Of a stretch of 64,000 nt of DNA, positions 50,201-60,494 are shown one piece after another. Each line of letters starts with the position of its first letter. The stretch's first letter is position 1. The position numbers and the translations under genes are program-made. Origin of the DNA: Tubiluchus corallicola. Its lineage: Eukaryota; Priapulida; Priapulimorpha; Priapulimorphida; Tubiluchidae. The notes under the pieces were generated by a model. The model was not told the origin of the DNA, did no database searches, and was given only the letters and a program-made list of their open reading frames with translations. The stretch covers positions 310,001-374,000 of the forward strand of contig JAQGDQ010000100.1 of assembly GCA_030141605.1 (NCBI GenBank), given 5' to 3'.

Positions 50201-53200
50201 TATATATATATCATATAGTATCCGGATGCGTATGCATTTCCACCTGCGGAACAGCAGCAGAAAAAGAATAACGCATACGCAGGCTGCATAAACGGAGGCA
50301 TTGAAAACAATATAAACCGATTTCAGCTATTCCGCACTCCCCAACACGCATACGCATCCGGAAACTACGTACATGTCGCTTTATTTCAGAAATTTATTAC
50401 ACTCGGTTACAGTAATCTATACAATCTTTGCTGTATAATTTCCTAATGTATTAGAAATTTTAGATGTAAATTAATTATGAAAAACTAAGTATGTATATTC
50501 TATATTTTTACTTGTTAAACAGTTACTTTACATAAAACAAAACTAATCTCGTTTCTTCAATGACTTAGTTAAATTGGTTGTTAATTGGGACAGCAATTAC
50601 TAGAATTGTATGCAGTACAAATGTACGATGTGTTAAAAACTCACAATTAACCCTCGCGCAGTGTTTTTTCTTGATTGTGTGATTTTTTCATTTATTTTTC
50701 CTATTCTTTCATTAAGGATTACATATGCATTATGATAATGAGTTTTTTACAAAACTACAAAAGAAAATGAATTAATTAAATAAATAAACTTATTTATCTG
50801 GTTCACAAATTACTCAGCCGATAAACATTAAGCATGTACACAATATATGTGAGGTGGAACTATATATAAAACAGAAGTTATTCTACTGGCTTATTTAACA
50901 TCTTGCACGTTCTTAACAAGCATTTACAAAATATGCGGCCTAAATACATAAACCAAGCTGAAAACCAGGTGCTTGATCCATGTGCACACAGAATTTTTTC
51001 AGATTGCGTTACTGGCCTGCTGGACTACTGTTTTCCCAACTTATAAACACACAACGGACTAAGTGCTGTCTTGCTGATGGACAGACTTAACGTACACATC
51101 AATATCTAATGCGCTATCAATATACTAGAATAGAGAGAGCTTGACATTAATGCTTGCTGCGTCCCGTGTATAATACCCAGTTCTTGGTGCATGTGCAGGG
51201 CACAATCAATAGGCATTTCTCTTCCAGTAAAAGACAGAGCCTCTTCCACTTAACACTGATATACAAGTCGGATCTAATAAAGCCAAGCAGAAATTGCATT
51301 ATTGCTGGACGCAGATTGTACTAGAAATCCATGGCCGCTTTCATTAGCATTCAGCCAGTAAAAGAAAAAATGACGTATTGCATAGTGGCAGCTATAGTGT
51401 CTTAATCATATTGAGCTGGAAAATTTTTAGAGGAAAATGTGGTAAAAAATCCATCTGCAGCTTGTTGCGCTTTTGTCTCATGCAGACAACTTGGCTTCAA
51501 TAGTGTATGGTTTCCCTGAATATCTTGAAAGAAAAGCGAAAAGGGTAGAATTGATTAAATCTGATAATAATGATGATGATGATGATGATGATGATGATAA
51601 TGATAATAATAATAATAATCTTTATTTAAAGTTCGCTTTTTGATCTTTTGGGCCGACTGTAAATAATAGCCTACAATTACATAACAGAGACTATTATTAC
51701 CCACTTTTACCCTAAAGTCTTTGGTATGACCCTGCCTGTATCGAACTCACGACCTCCCAGACGGAAAGCAGAGACGTTACCACTAGACTAAACCATCTGG
51801 TTCCAAATGAGTTTGGCCACTGACGTAAATTGAAATGGTCACTACGCACTTATCACGGTTTTTTAAAAAACTTGGCTTCGATAGTGTATGGTTTCCCTGA
51901 ATATCTTGAAAGAAAAGCGAAAAGGGTAGAATTGATTAAATCTGATAATAATAATAATGATGATGATGATAATGATAATAATAATCCTTATTTAAAGTCG
52001 GCTTTTTGGTCTTTTGGGCCGACTGTAAATAATAGCCTACAACTACATAACAGAGACTATTATTACCCACTTTTACCCTAAATACCCTAAAGTCTTTGGT
52101 ATGACCCTGCCGTTGTATCGAACTCACGACCTCCCAGACGGAAAGCAGAGACGTTACCACTAGACTAAACCATCTGGTTCCAAATGAGTTTGGTCACTGA
52201 CATAAATTGAAATGGTCACTACGCACTTATCAGGTTTTTTAAAAAACTTGGCTTCGATAGTATATGGTTTCCCTGAATATCTTGAAAGAAAAGCGAAAAG
52301 GGTAGAATTGATTAAATCTGATAATAATAATAATGATGATGATGATGATGATGATGATAATAATAATAATCTTTATTTAAAGTCGGCTTTTTGATCTTTT
52401 GGGCCGACTGTAAATAATAGCCTACAACTACATAACAGAGACTATTATTACCCACTTTTACCCTAAAGTCTTTGGTATGACCCTGCCGTTGTATCGAACT
52501 CACGACCTCCCAGACGGAAAGCAGAGACGTTACCACTAGACTAAACCATCTGGTTCCAAATGAGTTTGGCCACTGACGTAAATTGAAATGGTCACTACGA
52601 ACTTATCAGGTTTTTTAAAAAACTTGGCTTCGATAGTGTATGGTTTACCTGAATATCTTGAAAGAAAAGCGAAAAGGGTAGAATTGATTAAATCTGATAA
52701 TAATAATAATAATGATGATGATGATGATGATAATGATAATAATAATCCTTATTTAAAGTCGGCTTTTTGATCTTTTGGGCCGACTGTAAATAATAGCCTA
52801 CAACTACATAACAGAGACTATTATTACCCACTTTTACCCTAAATACCCTAAAATCTTTGGTATGACCCTGCCGTTGTATCGAACTCACGACCTCCCAGAC
52901 GGAAAGCAGAGACGTTACCACTAGACTAAACCATCTGGTTCCAAATTAGTTTGGCCACTGACGTAAATTGAAATGGTCACTACGCACTTATCAGGTTTTT
53001 TAGGTCTTGCAACAAAAAAAATTATCTATCTATGATAGAATATAATAATCACCGCTTTTATACTACTAGTGAGCCCACTGATCATACATACTGTTAGGCT
53101 ACCACAATAATCTGGAAACGGTCCTTTCAGGCATTTTAATGTGCTTTTTGGAAACATTGAGGCATACAACGTCATCACAAAACTGCATATCTTTAAACGA

Positions 53201-56033
53201 ATGTATGTAAATATAAATATTTAGTATTTATAGTTATGAGTAACACAGTGCACAATAATATCATCAGTTCCAATATTTCTTGTAAACAAAGGTTACCAAA
53301 GGTTACACAAAGTCACAAAAGTATTACTAACGCTCAACAGATCACTAAATCACTGACTGTTTAGCTACTGCGTCTGCACGTAACATTTGTGTTACGTGTA
53401 TAAACAAAATCCGTTGACCATTCAATTGCAATAACTGTTCACAAATCCTAGCTAACACTTTCAGATATTGTTTACTAATTAATACACGCACTGACCAGCC
53501 ACAATGGATGGTCTGATCTGGACCACGGGTGGACCAGCCATTCAATGAGTCGAGCAGATGTACATGGAGTCTGAGATTGTCCAATATAGGCAAAAATCGC
53601 TGAGCCATGTAAGTAGATTGCCAGTGTTATCCTCCCCAAGACAAACGCATTAGTTTCATGAATAAATTATTGAAATTGTGATTTTCTTAATTAAGTGCCA
53701 AAGTTCCTTCTCTACACACTCAAACAGCAAGCCGACTGAATTAATAAACTACCCAAGCCCAACACAATTTTGTGACATTTTAAAGTGTGGTGAGTAAATA
53801 TTAAACCACAATTGGAGTTTTGTATTACTGCTTTAAATATTTATTACTTCTCAGTTATTAGCCTTAACTTCTGATATTTTGATTTGCTAATTTTCATTCA
53901 TTCAGAACTCCGCAAAAATTTTCCTTCACGTACCACACTGTGTAACGTTAACATATATTTTAAAGTTAATGAAAATATTATTAAATTCATTTTCATGAAT
54001 TTCTTAATTTCCTTCCTCTACTGTGATGTAATCGCTTATTGAAGAGCAAACACACGCTTACTATAATTGACAATACTTGGTAATGACAAATAGCCAAATG
54101 AAAATAGCTCTGCCCCGTCGCTTTTAGCCTGCGACTTATTCTATCTTGCACAGGAAGAACAAGTTGCACACAGTTATTCTGCCATTGAAGTACAGGTTGA
54201 ATAATTTTTTTATGAAGGCTGGCGAGGAGAAATCTTACACAGCCTGTATCTAAGCACTTCACTATGAATTCGCGTTTTATCCCTTGTTTGCATACAATAT
54301 AGTTTATCCCATTGCAGACACTAAGCAGAAGATGTCAAGGCTGTCCTTGCTAAAACGATACAGCTGCTGAACGGGGCATTAGCGTGTCATGCTAAATCTT
54401 TACCAATCCGAATACGGGACATCCTATTCTGCATGACAATATTCGCAGTGTGCAGTAGTGCCAGTGTAGCTCATCATCCTTGAAACTCTTACACAGGCAC
54501 ACTTCGGCGCAACAAATTCATTAAAGCTCTTACAAAGTGATTAGAAAGATACGTTCTCTGTGACGTCGGCGAGGCGCTACGGATCGAACAATTAGTGATA
54601 CAGCTATAGGGTACGATTGATTAAATGTGATTAGCTACACTGTCTATACACACTGCACTGTATTTGCCCAGGAGCACTCAGCAAAGGTTACCAATGGTTC
54701 GCCATTCAGAAGCAGCTCATAGTTTTACTTGTCTAAAACTAAAGTAATTTTTGCAATTTTTAGATTAAAATGGCTCTGTAAGCGTATCATCTAAGCCGAA
54801 ATTTCTTACCCGGACTGAAAAACCTGCGGAGAACCCACTGCATTAACAAGAGTGATAAGGTTTAGACCTTTATAGTAAGGCTTGAACTGGAAATCTCCCT
54901 TCATTATAGTAGTCTTCGTGTAAAACAATTTAAAGGAGTACAATCCATCGAATTCGACCCTAACCCAAAAAGTATTAACTGTGTGTCAAACACTGTAGTT
55001 TTTGAGAGGTTTCCAAGTACCCAAGCTAAATAGTTACATTGCGCAACTGCGTTGCTTTTATAGCAATCTGGGGAAACAAGCGTGTGCACAATTCACTAGG
55101 GAAACTCATTTAGCCGAGTAAGTTGCTTCTGAAAAAGCAATTTTTTACTCCACAGAAAGCTATTTCCTGAATAAAATGAACGGGTCTCCATTCATTTAAC
55201 GTCAGCACATATTAATACTTCAGAGATTCCCCATATTGACGAATGTCGGCAACAATTGTGAAGCAACAAAGGAGTGATAACAGAAATTGATCCGCCAATA
55301 TTTCGCAAACTTTTCGCAAAACTCCCCGCTTCTGATTGGTAGTAATTATAGAAAACTTCGTTGTGATGAAATTCTAGACAGACAGAACGGTCTTTAATTT
55401 CACCCCCTGTGCGTACTTGATGAAATTCGGAGAGTATTGGTTTATAGCTATGTCCAGGGAGGTGCAAACAGACAGCAAGTGGTTTTAAATTGACAAGATA
55501 TATACGAATTCACAGCAAGGGATGCCTTCTAGCTATCATTTATAGTCTCTGCAGCACCAGAACGACCCCTGCTCTGTTACTGCAAACTATCAATGTCAAG
55601 AACGTAATGTTTATAATACTGGAGGAGCTGGTTTCGTATTGAAGTATATGTAAAAACAAATTAGACAAATTCATCCTTATTGGGCTATGTTGTAAGTTTG
55701 TTGGTAATTGTATAAACAAGATTTATATAACCTGTCGGCTTTAAAGGAAGATGGTCTACCTTTACGGTTAAGAAACATGTAGCATTTCTAAAGAAGGTTT
55801 AATGAAAAGTGATAAATTACAGCACTACCGAAAAAGCTTTTTTGGAGAAAAATTCAAACTGCATCGGGAAAATGAATAATATTCTTACCTGAATCAAAGT
55901 GAAACACAGGCGTGGCAGTCGTGTGCCAGGTAGCCATATATAATAACCAACTTAACGTGGCTAGAAATGTTCGGTAGGTGGGCCAGTTTCTGACTACTAC
56001 ACTGTTACAAGCCGTCCACTGCTGCTGCTCCAT
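36087..56033 (-). CDS. Sema2a: Semaphorin-2A-like secreted semaphorin (whole gene, 18 coding exons)
   Basis: Secreted guidance ligand, presumably binding plexin on neighbouring cells. The exons join in phase to 2,085 bases (694 residues), close to the ~720 of insect Sema2a as I remember it. Residues 1-45 are a long N-terminus with a hydrophobic signal segment ([12 protein letters not shown]). The sema domain spans about 50-500, with hallmarks VLYVGAM, Cx[26 protein letters not shown] and [14 protein letters not shown]. The PSI cysteine knot spans about 510-536 ([16 protein letters not shown]). An Ig domain covers about 564-650 with its Cys pair (LPCKIP and EYKC). The charged tail has [14 protein letters not shown]. 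No TM helix or GPI signal follows, which separates class 2 from classes 1 and 5. Invertebrate Sema2 is the best family. The first intron is 5.9 kb, and an acceptor at 56159-56161 shows that a leader exon lies further upstream. Confidence 0.92.
36331..36443 (-). CDS. Sema2a: Sema2 exon 17: class 2 tail
   Basis: Phase 1 to 0, acceptor cgtgttttcag, donor gtaaaa. Encodes [20 protein letters not shown] and then TWQKLKQ; this W-C-x-x-F-E-x-Y-K pattern marks Sema2 C-termini. Confidence 0.93.
36444..38367. other. Sema2 intron 16, no gene seen
   Basis: 1.9 kb of AT-rich intron. Short frames at 36624-36860 (+) and 37609-37860 (-) have no family features. Confidence 0.55.
38368..38637 (-). CDS. Sema2a: Sema2 exon 16: Ig domain
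   Basis: Phase 1 to 1, acceptor gctattaaag, donor gtatgg. One exon codes the whole Ig fold: [16 protein letters not shown] (core Trp) and [10 protein letters not shown]. Confidence 0.93.
39071..39111. repeat. (TA)n microsatellite in Sema2 intron 15
   Basis: About 20 uninterrupted TA units bordering the candidate dispersed repeat at 39112-39270. A second small tatata run follows that repeat at 39268. Confidence 0.95.
39112..39270. repeat. Candidate dispersed repeat flanked by TA runs (Sema2 intron 15)
   Basis: A GC-richer block starting tttgttgttggcatccttct and including ctgtctcgaaagacaatgga, set between two TA runs. I recall similar ggcatcct(t/c)..gtctcgaaagac strings from interspersed repeats in other animal genomes, but cannot verify this. 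Orientation and class are undetermined. Confidence 0.4.
39271..39951. other. Rest of Sema2 intron 15
   Basis: The part from about 39360 to 39720 is GC-richer than its surroundings, with no coding signal. It could be an old insertion or a noncoding element. Confidence 0.35.
39952..39998 (-). CDS. Sema2a: Sema2 exon 15: PSI-Ig linker
   Basis: 47 bases, phase 2 to 1, acceptor actttcag, donor gtaaga. Encodes [14 protein letters not shown]. Confidence 0.88.
40613..40782 (-). CDS. Sema2a: Sema2 exon 14: PSI domain
   Basis: Phase 0 to 2, acceptor cttttacag, donor gtaata. Contains [11 protein letters not shown] and the PSI cysteines [16 protein letters not shown], then DSVC. Confidence 0.96.
40934..41055 (-). 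CDS. Sema2a: Sema2 exon 13
   Basis: Phase 1 to 0, acceptor attttttag, donor gtaggt. Completes [12 protein letters not shown] and carries the last propeller strands before the PSI domain. Confidence 0.93.
41168..41360 (-). CDS. Sema2a: Sema2 exon 12
   Basis: Phase 0 to 1, acceptor tgtattttag, donor gtaagc. Starts with the Cys completing PRPGKC; contains [12 protein letters not shown] and the strand [12 protein letters not shown], then YLVYFLGT. Confidence 0.96.
41898..42045 (-). CDS. Sema2a: Sema2 exon 11
   Basis: Phase 2 to 0, acceptor ttcatttag, donor gtgact. Contains [20 protein letters not shown] and VPEPRPGK, the usual sema PxPRPGxC approach to the next Cys. Confidence 0.95.
42426..42486 (-). 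CDS. Sema2a: Sema2 exon 10
   Basis: 61 bases, phase 1 to 2, acceptor ttttttgcag, donor gtatgt. Encodes [18 protein letters not shown]. Confidence 0.92.
42819..42927 (-). CDS. Sema2a: Sema2 exon 9
   Basis: Phase 0 to 1, acceptor ttttcatag, donor gtatgt. Contains KDVGG and [20 protein letters not shown], the W-(T/S)-(T/S)-(F/Y)-x-K-(A/T)-RLNCS-(I/V)-PG motif. Confidence 0.96.
43174..43295 (-). CDS. Sema2a: Sema2 exon 8
   Basis: Phase 1 to 0, acceptor ttattcttag, donor gtaagc. Contains [20 protein letters not shown] and SRIVRVCK, diagnostic for semaphorins. Confidence 0.96.
43857..44012 (-). CDS. Sema2a: Sema2 exon 7
   Basis: Phase 1 to 1, acceptor ttcttag, donor gtatga. Encodes [17 protein letters not shown] and the end of a strand leading to SKWLN. 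A GA-rich tract lies just upstream of its acceptor. Confidence 0.95.
44130..44310. repeat. GA-rich (purine) microsatellite region in Sema2 intron 6
   Basis: About 180 bases of imperfect (GA)n interrupted by ggcag, gcgag and gacag. It sits 120 bases upstream, on the minus-strand transcript, of exon 7. In the transcript it reads as a long CU tract. The Arg/Glu open frame across it is an artefact. Confidence 0.92.
44311..45259. other. Rest of Sema2 intron 6, nothing recognised
   Basis: AT-rich intron without gene or clear repeat. Confidence 0.6.
45260..45356 (-). CDS. Sema2a: Sema2 exon 6
   Basis: Phase 0 to 1, acceptor tgctttcag, donor gtataa. Contains [18 protein letters not shown], the conserved G-x-G-x-CP-(Y/F)-(D/N)-P. 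Confidence 0.95.
45458..45562 (-). CDS. Sema2a: Sema2 exon 5
   Basis: Phase 0 to 0, acceptor atttatttcag, donor gtgaga. Contains CMNHIAVIQ and [13 protein letters not shown], strong sema signatures. Confidence 0.95.
45563..47004. other. Sema2 intron 4, nothing recognised
   Basis: 1.4 kb. A short + strand frame at 46130-46339 has ordinary-looking composition but no start context, family feature or splice support. Confidence 0.55.
47005..47076 (-). CDS. Sema2a: Sema2 exon 4
   Basis: 72 bases, phase 0 to 0, acceptor tgtgttttag, donor gtacgg. Encodes the loop with the first conserved sema Cys (EFCRQGNHE). Confidence 0.88.
47344..47395 (-). CDS. Sema2a: Sema2 exon 3
   Basis: 52 bases, phase 2 to 0, acceptor tctttttcag, donor gtgagt. 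Encodes [17 protein letters not shown], the N-x-(I/V)-(F/Y)-R-L strand that follows VGAM. Confidence 0.88.
48560..48930. repeat. Candidate dispersed repeat in Sema2 intron 2
   Basis: Contains ggccttgacctttgac, a cagacagacagata run and gactaccctgtaggcgtag in close order. This arrangement (tgacctttgacct, then a CAGA-type run, then a short GC-rich end) is familiar from retroelement 3' ends in invertebrates, but the class is not determined here. Confidence 0.4.
49888..49975 (-). CDS. Sema2a: Sema2 exon 2: start of sema domain
   Basis: Phase 1 to 2, acceptor tctttttcag, donor gtaagt. Encodes [20 protein letters not shown] and the start of YVGAM, the first blade of the sema propeller. Confidence 0.92.
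50120..50215. repeat. AT-rich (TA)n microsatellite cluster in Sema2 intron 1
   Basis: Runs of tatata broken by tcat and tcatgt units (50126-50215). They abut the left terminal repeat of the small element at 50216. Confidence 0.9.
50216..50367. mobile_element. Small non-autonomous inverted-repeat element (MITE-like), 152 bp
   Basis: The left end TAGTATCCGGATGCGTATGC (50216-50235) is matched by its reverse complement at 50348-50367 with a single mismatch (19 of 20). The interior has no coding capacity. No clear target-site duplication is visible; the left flank is TA microsatellite, which may hide one. Superfamily unknown. Confidence 0.75.
51557..51808 (-). mobile_element. tRNA-derived SINE, copy 1
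   Basis: On the minus strand the head reads TGGTTTAGTCTAGTGGTAA (pol III A box) and GTGAGTTCGATAC (B box) about 35 bases later, as in a tRNA D-arm and T-arm. The tRNA-like part is 51739-51800. The body and an ATT/ATC microsatellite tail extend to about 51557. Confidence 0.82.
51943..52185 (-). mobile_element. tRNA-derived SINE, copy 2
   Basis: The same element as copy 1, with the tRNA-like head at 52116-52177 (minus strand) and the microsatellite tail at 51943-51980. It carries the extra taccctaaa repeat in the body. Confidence 0.82.
52319..52561 (-). mobile_element. tRNA-derived SINE, copy 3
   Basis: tRNA-like head at 52492-52553 and tail at 52319-52370. A and B boxes identical to copy 2. 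Confidence 0.82.
52695..52946 (-). mobile_element. tRNA-derived SINE, copy 4
   Basis: tRNA-like head at 52877-52938 and tail at 52695-52746. Shares the taccctaaa duplication with copy 2. Confidence 0.82.
53003..55888. other. Rest of Sema2 intron 1, nothing further recognised
   Basis: 2.9 kb of intron between the SINE array and exon 1. Several short frames are present, with no family features. Confidence 0.55.
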
Positions 56034-56158
56034 TGTTGAGCAGATTGCAAGACCACGGATCTGTGGGCACTTCAGCTTTGCTCAATCAGACAATGCTCCT
56101 AGCTACCTTTGCACACTTCTAGCTGTTGCACATTGTCCACTTAACCCACTTTAGACAG
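55889..56158 (-). CDS. Sema2a: Sema2 exon 1: 5' UTR end, start codon, signal peptide
   Basis: The minus-strand acceptor gtcatttcag opens the exon at 56158; the ATG is 56033-56031. Coding part 145 bases, phase 1 out, donor gtaaga. Encodes [14 protein letters not shown], then a hydrophobic segment and ATPVFHFDS. The UTR portion is 56034-56158. Confidence 0.85.
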
Positions 56159-59100
56159 CTGAAATGACAAAAAATGATTGAATTAATTGACACAATTACA
56201 TATGAAAGTGCTCGAATTATACAATTTATACTAACAATGTTAGTAGATATTATTTGAAGTCAAAGGAATCACAGAGAAAATAAAAATGCACGTTTAGGCT
56301 TCAAAACACTTGACTGAAGCTGAAGGTGGAAACTTCTGTACAAATAAAATTATTTACCTTTCTGAATTTCTGTGTTAGTATACACTAACAAACTCACATA
56401 TATTTATTACTGCCGTAAGAAATTTAATATTCTGATTAACTGATCATTAACTATGCATGTAATTAAAGTAATGTCACACTGTACGCAAAAAACTAGATTT
56501 GTCTGGAATTTTAACTAATTTATTCTAACATGCTTAAATACGCTCACAAATAATTTATTACTGCTAAACAGCCAGAGGCTGAATAATAGACAGTTTCCTC
56601 GCAGATAGATACCAGTTTAAACCTCAAGCGACATCTCACTCGAATAAATGAGTAATTTGTCTAGGTAATTTGGTTTTTAAGCAAACGTGCAAATACATAT
56701 AGACTGGCTAGTAGTAGTGGAAACTGTTCACAAAGTGCCTAAGCTGTTAAGTGGTGCTAGTAGTAAAATTTTCACACACTCTCTAAAATGATAATTGGTC
56801 AGTAGTACCACGTGGGGTCACTATTCGCGATTATCCTGTGACTGTTTTGAGTGCTTGGCTGTGCGCTGCACATGTCTTACTATTATAGAAAAACTATAAA
56901 TTACTATGAAAAATATCATGATTTACTAAAAGCTCTGTTACCTTTTACTATCAAATATAAAAATGACCATAAAGAAAGTTAGATGCCCGAAAATCAACTT
57001 TTTTACACTGTGGGCTCATTTAACGCACTATTCAACGCATCAAAGTCAAGAAACGAAAAAAGATACAAATTTACTGTCAACGCTGTTATAGAAAATCAAT
57101 TTAAACAAAATGAGTCTACTACATATAAGGTAAACTACAAAATAATGGCTGAATAGACAAAATAGAACAAAAGAAATTAATTCAGACAGACAACAAAATC
57201 GTAAAAATTCATACCCGGGCTCTATTCACGTATTATCTGAACACTTGCATATGTATAAACGGTGTTATTATAGTTCACTGACTTGGCACTAGACAAGGTA
57301 GGCTCATTGCACCGTTACTTTGTACCATGTAACCCAGCAGCCGCTTACTGACTAAATGACTTGGCTGGACGGTTCAGCGGGGTTTTGCCCATTATCTGAT
57401 TATTCGCCACTAGCCAATGAGTCCGACTACGGTCTGACAGACAAGTAGAGAAAGAGACTTGCGCAGAAGCGTATGTGATAGAAGCAGCCCTTTCCACCAA
57501 TGCCCCTAGCAATCCAACCGACCACAACCACAAAGAAACATAAATTAATAACGACAGAGTAGTATGGATTTACTCATTCACACACAAGTTCAGTTTTAAT
57601 TCTATTGCCCAACATTAGTTACTAAGCTCACTGAATAGTACATGTTACATTCATATGAAAAACCTATTAATAATAACTGCTTCTATAATTTTAATAAAGA
57701 TTGGGTTATAAAGATCAATTTTTGGCAAGGCACTTGCCATTCATTGGGACATAAACTGCTAGTGTACATAAGTAAGCCAACTAAATTTGGCTTACCAGAT
57801 AATGTTGCTTTGGTTCATAGACTTACAAAGCCCTCGGCTTATAGCCTTCCATGATCAGAATATGACTCGTCAAGTAAAATAATTTCAGCTCTTTACCTTT
57901 CTCATGTCACAACCTGTTAAAAAGAATTTTAGCCCTACACCCCCTCCATTCCGTTGCCTAGTGTACTATACACACGAGTGCAATGAAAATTGACGAGTAA
58001 TCAATGCAGATAGCTTCGTTCATTCTGCACACGGCAGAGGCACTTTTTTACCTCTCCTCACATCATGGCATCCTTCCCTAGAGCTCATGCATAGAAAACA
58101 GCTCAATTAAGAAACAATACGCTCGTCTGTAGACAGATGTGATGATTCATGCGCCTATTATCGCAAATTATTGCTGTTATTTGGTGAATATGAAACGAGA
58201 TTATTATGATCGATATGAAAGACAGTGCACTGAGGATAAAATAATATGCCGATAAAAACTCAAGTTTACATGAAATAAACGCTCACCAAACTTTTTCCCA
58301 GGCAGTTAATTGAGATGGAAATCAATCTCTTGAGATCTCTTTGTAATTTTGTGAATATATGCATTAGAAAGGCATGTATTATAATGCAATGAATACGCGG
58401 GAGTTAATTTCCGTTAAAAATTGATTAGAAAATTCGCAAAATAATATTAGTTCAGCTGCAATTTAAAACTTACAATGTGTTTTAATTTATTCCATGCGCC
58501 CGAGCAATTGATTAAACAAAAATGCACACATGAATAATTTGCTAAGCCTGAGTCTAAATTTATTAAACAATTCCATTAAAGAGCTGAGCTTGAATGATAA
58601 AGGGATTTGAGTTTTATACGTAAATTCAATCAATGTTTCACCAATGACAAGTTAGTTAGGGTTGCATTAGCCTAGTCTAAACAAGATAATTTTAGCCCGG
58701 TTATAGCAGACTTGGCATGGCTGTCTGAATATCTAATAACAGATGGTATCATACGCACAAGCAATGACGTAAACTGTAAACAGTATTTAGCAAACATAAA
58801 TATATGTACACAAAATACAGCCTTAGAACTTTTTAAAACATCGAAAGGCAACAAATGATACCGTATAATAATTAAAGATCATAATAATAATAATAATTAA
58901 ATAACACAGTATGATATAAATTATTATTTAATCTACGCTTTTAACACAATTTTACTTGTGCTTTACATATAATTTGGCACTCTTCAAGCTGAAATTCAGC
59001 ACTCATTCGCAGGGCCTACTTAATGTGGGTGGTTGTAGCAATACCAGAATATTGTTCATTATCAAGGCTAATCCTCCAAGACGAATAGGCAGAAGTGCAT

Positions 59101-60240
59101 TAGACACATCCGGGTGTGAATAAAATACATACTCTCTCAACGAGGTAAACGGCCAGAATCAGTCCGGAGAATAAATCCACACAGAACCTAGGCAGTCACA
59201 AACCAATCACTGATCAAGCTTGGCACTGCTTAACTTTGGTTGCAAGGACATACCATGACCACTCGGCAATACACCTCACTCCGTGTAAATCCAATTTAAC
59301 TAACCTGAGCTATAAAAAAGTTGTTTGTATACAATTTGTAAGAAAATGTAAAATAGTTAATCAAAAAAAGTATTCTGCAGGTATTCAATTATTTAGCCTT
59401 ATATGGATACATATAATTATAGGTTTATCACCTATAATAACTAACGTCATTTAAATGAGCTTGCACAAACACAACACAACGCGCAAACTTACAATTACGC
59501 TACGCAAAAACTAAATTTAAACAGACGTTCAGTATGTTACCATTTTTATTGCAAGCTAAAGTGTCAGCAGCTTACAGCAAACCTACAGGCAAACTTACTA
59601 GGAGTGAGTAAATAGAACTACAGGTAGAACACCACTGGTTAACAAATGTAGCAATGTATGACCAAACCAAGAAGAAAGCTCTAGACTTGAATTTAAACTA
59701 GAATTCAATGCACACAATTGAAAACAACCACAACAATCCTGCTGCAGGCTAAGATTTCTATTTCTTTTTCACAAAGCTGTATAATCGCGTAAATCTTCTA
59801 CTGAACGCTCACACATAGTTCTAATCCTGGATGTACTGCAAACCACTGATCCAAGGTGTACACTAAAATCAGTTACATATGCCTGCTGAGTTTCCCAAGA
59901 TTCTTCCGCTGCTAGTATTTTAATTTAGAGGACGACGAAGCTATTTCCGCTTAGGTTTTTTTTTGGTTAATGATAAGCCAGTGACTAGCGAGAGAATCAA
60001 CTAAGCTTAATCGCGAGGACTATAATAAGTCCAGTACGTTGATCACTGCATAATACGGGAGGTCCGTCAATTAAACCGTAGTTATTTACGACAGGGGCGT
60101 AAAATGATGAGGCCAGGATTTTTGAAAAACAGGTTACTCATGTCTTGTTTGGCCCACAAGATGTACACTGCCATAGATAACGCATAAGATAGATGTACCC
60201 ATTTCTCAAATTCACGGCATGTAAACCTGAAAAAAACTTT
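56159..60240. other. Region upstream of Sema2 exon 1; leader intron and possible promoter, no coding gene
   Basis: Must contain a 5' UTR exon and promoter of Sema2, or these lie outside the window. The stretch about 57300-57540 is GC-richer and has CCAAT-type sequences (gccaatga near 57414, ccaatg near 57497), so it is a candidate promoter or leader exon. No TATA box or transcription start can be assigned. Confidence 0.35.
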
Positions 60241-60401
60241 GCTGCTGCTCAACTACGAAAAGTGCTGTCTCTCTCTCTCTCCGACGAATGAGAATTTTTT
60301 GTAGTGGTATTAACTCATTAATAATTCATTATTCATCATCATTCCTATTTTTCATTGTAAATTGCTGCTGCTCAACTACGAACAGAAATTACCCGAAAGG
60401 G

Positions 60402-60494
<93 letters not shown>

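Larger units (their letters stand above)
51488..53002. repeat. Four-copy tandem array of a ~376-bp unit carrying a tRNA-derived SINE
   Basis: Unit starts (at aacttggcttc) fall at 51488, 51869, 52245 and 52621, giving lengths of 381, 376, 376 and about 382. Copies are nearly identical and differ mainly in the AAT/GAT microsatellite, a small taccctaaa duplication (second and fourth copies) and single bases. Each copy holds the same minus-strand SINE plus about 130 bases of non-SINE sequence. The array lies in the first intron of Sema2. Short frames in it (NLASIVYG..., DNNNND) recur because the unit recurs and are not a gene. Confidence 0.95.

Noticed and set aside
51830-52921. Recurrent short proteins with poly-Asn/Asp
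   Set aside because: The same repeat unit read four times through an AAT/GAT microsatellite; no protein family.
51739-52938. Four apparent tRNA genes (A and B boxes at regular spacing)
   Set aside because: The acceptor and anticodon stems do not fold as a tRNA and each head is followed by the same SINE body and tail, so they are SINE heads.
51488-53002. CRISPR-like array, because of regularly spaced repeats
   Set aside because: The unit is ~376 bp, the repeats are long SINE-containing segments without unique short spacers, and the genome is eukaryotic.
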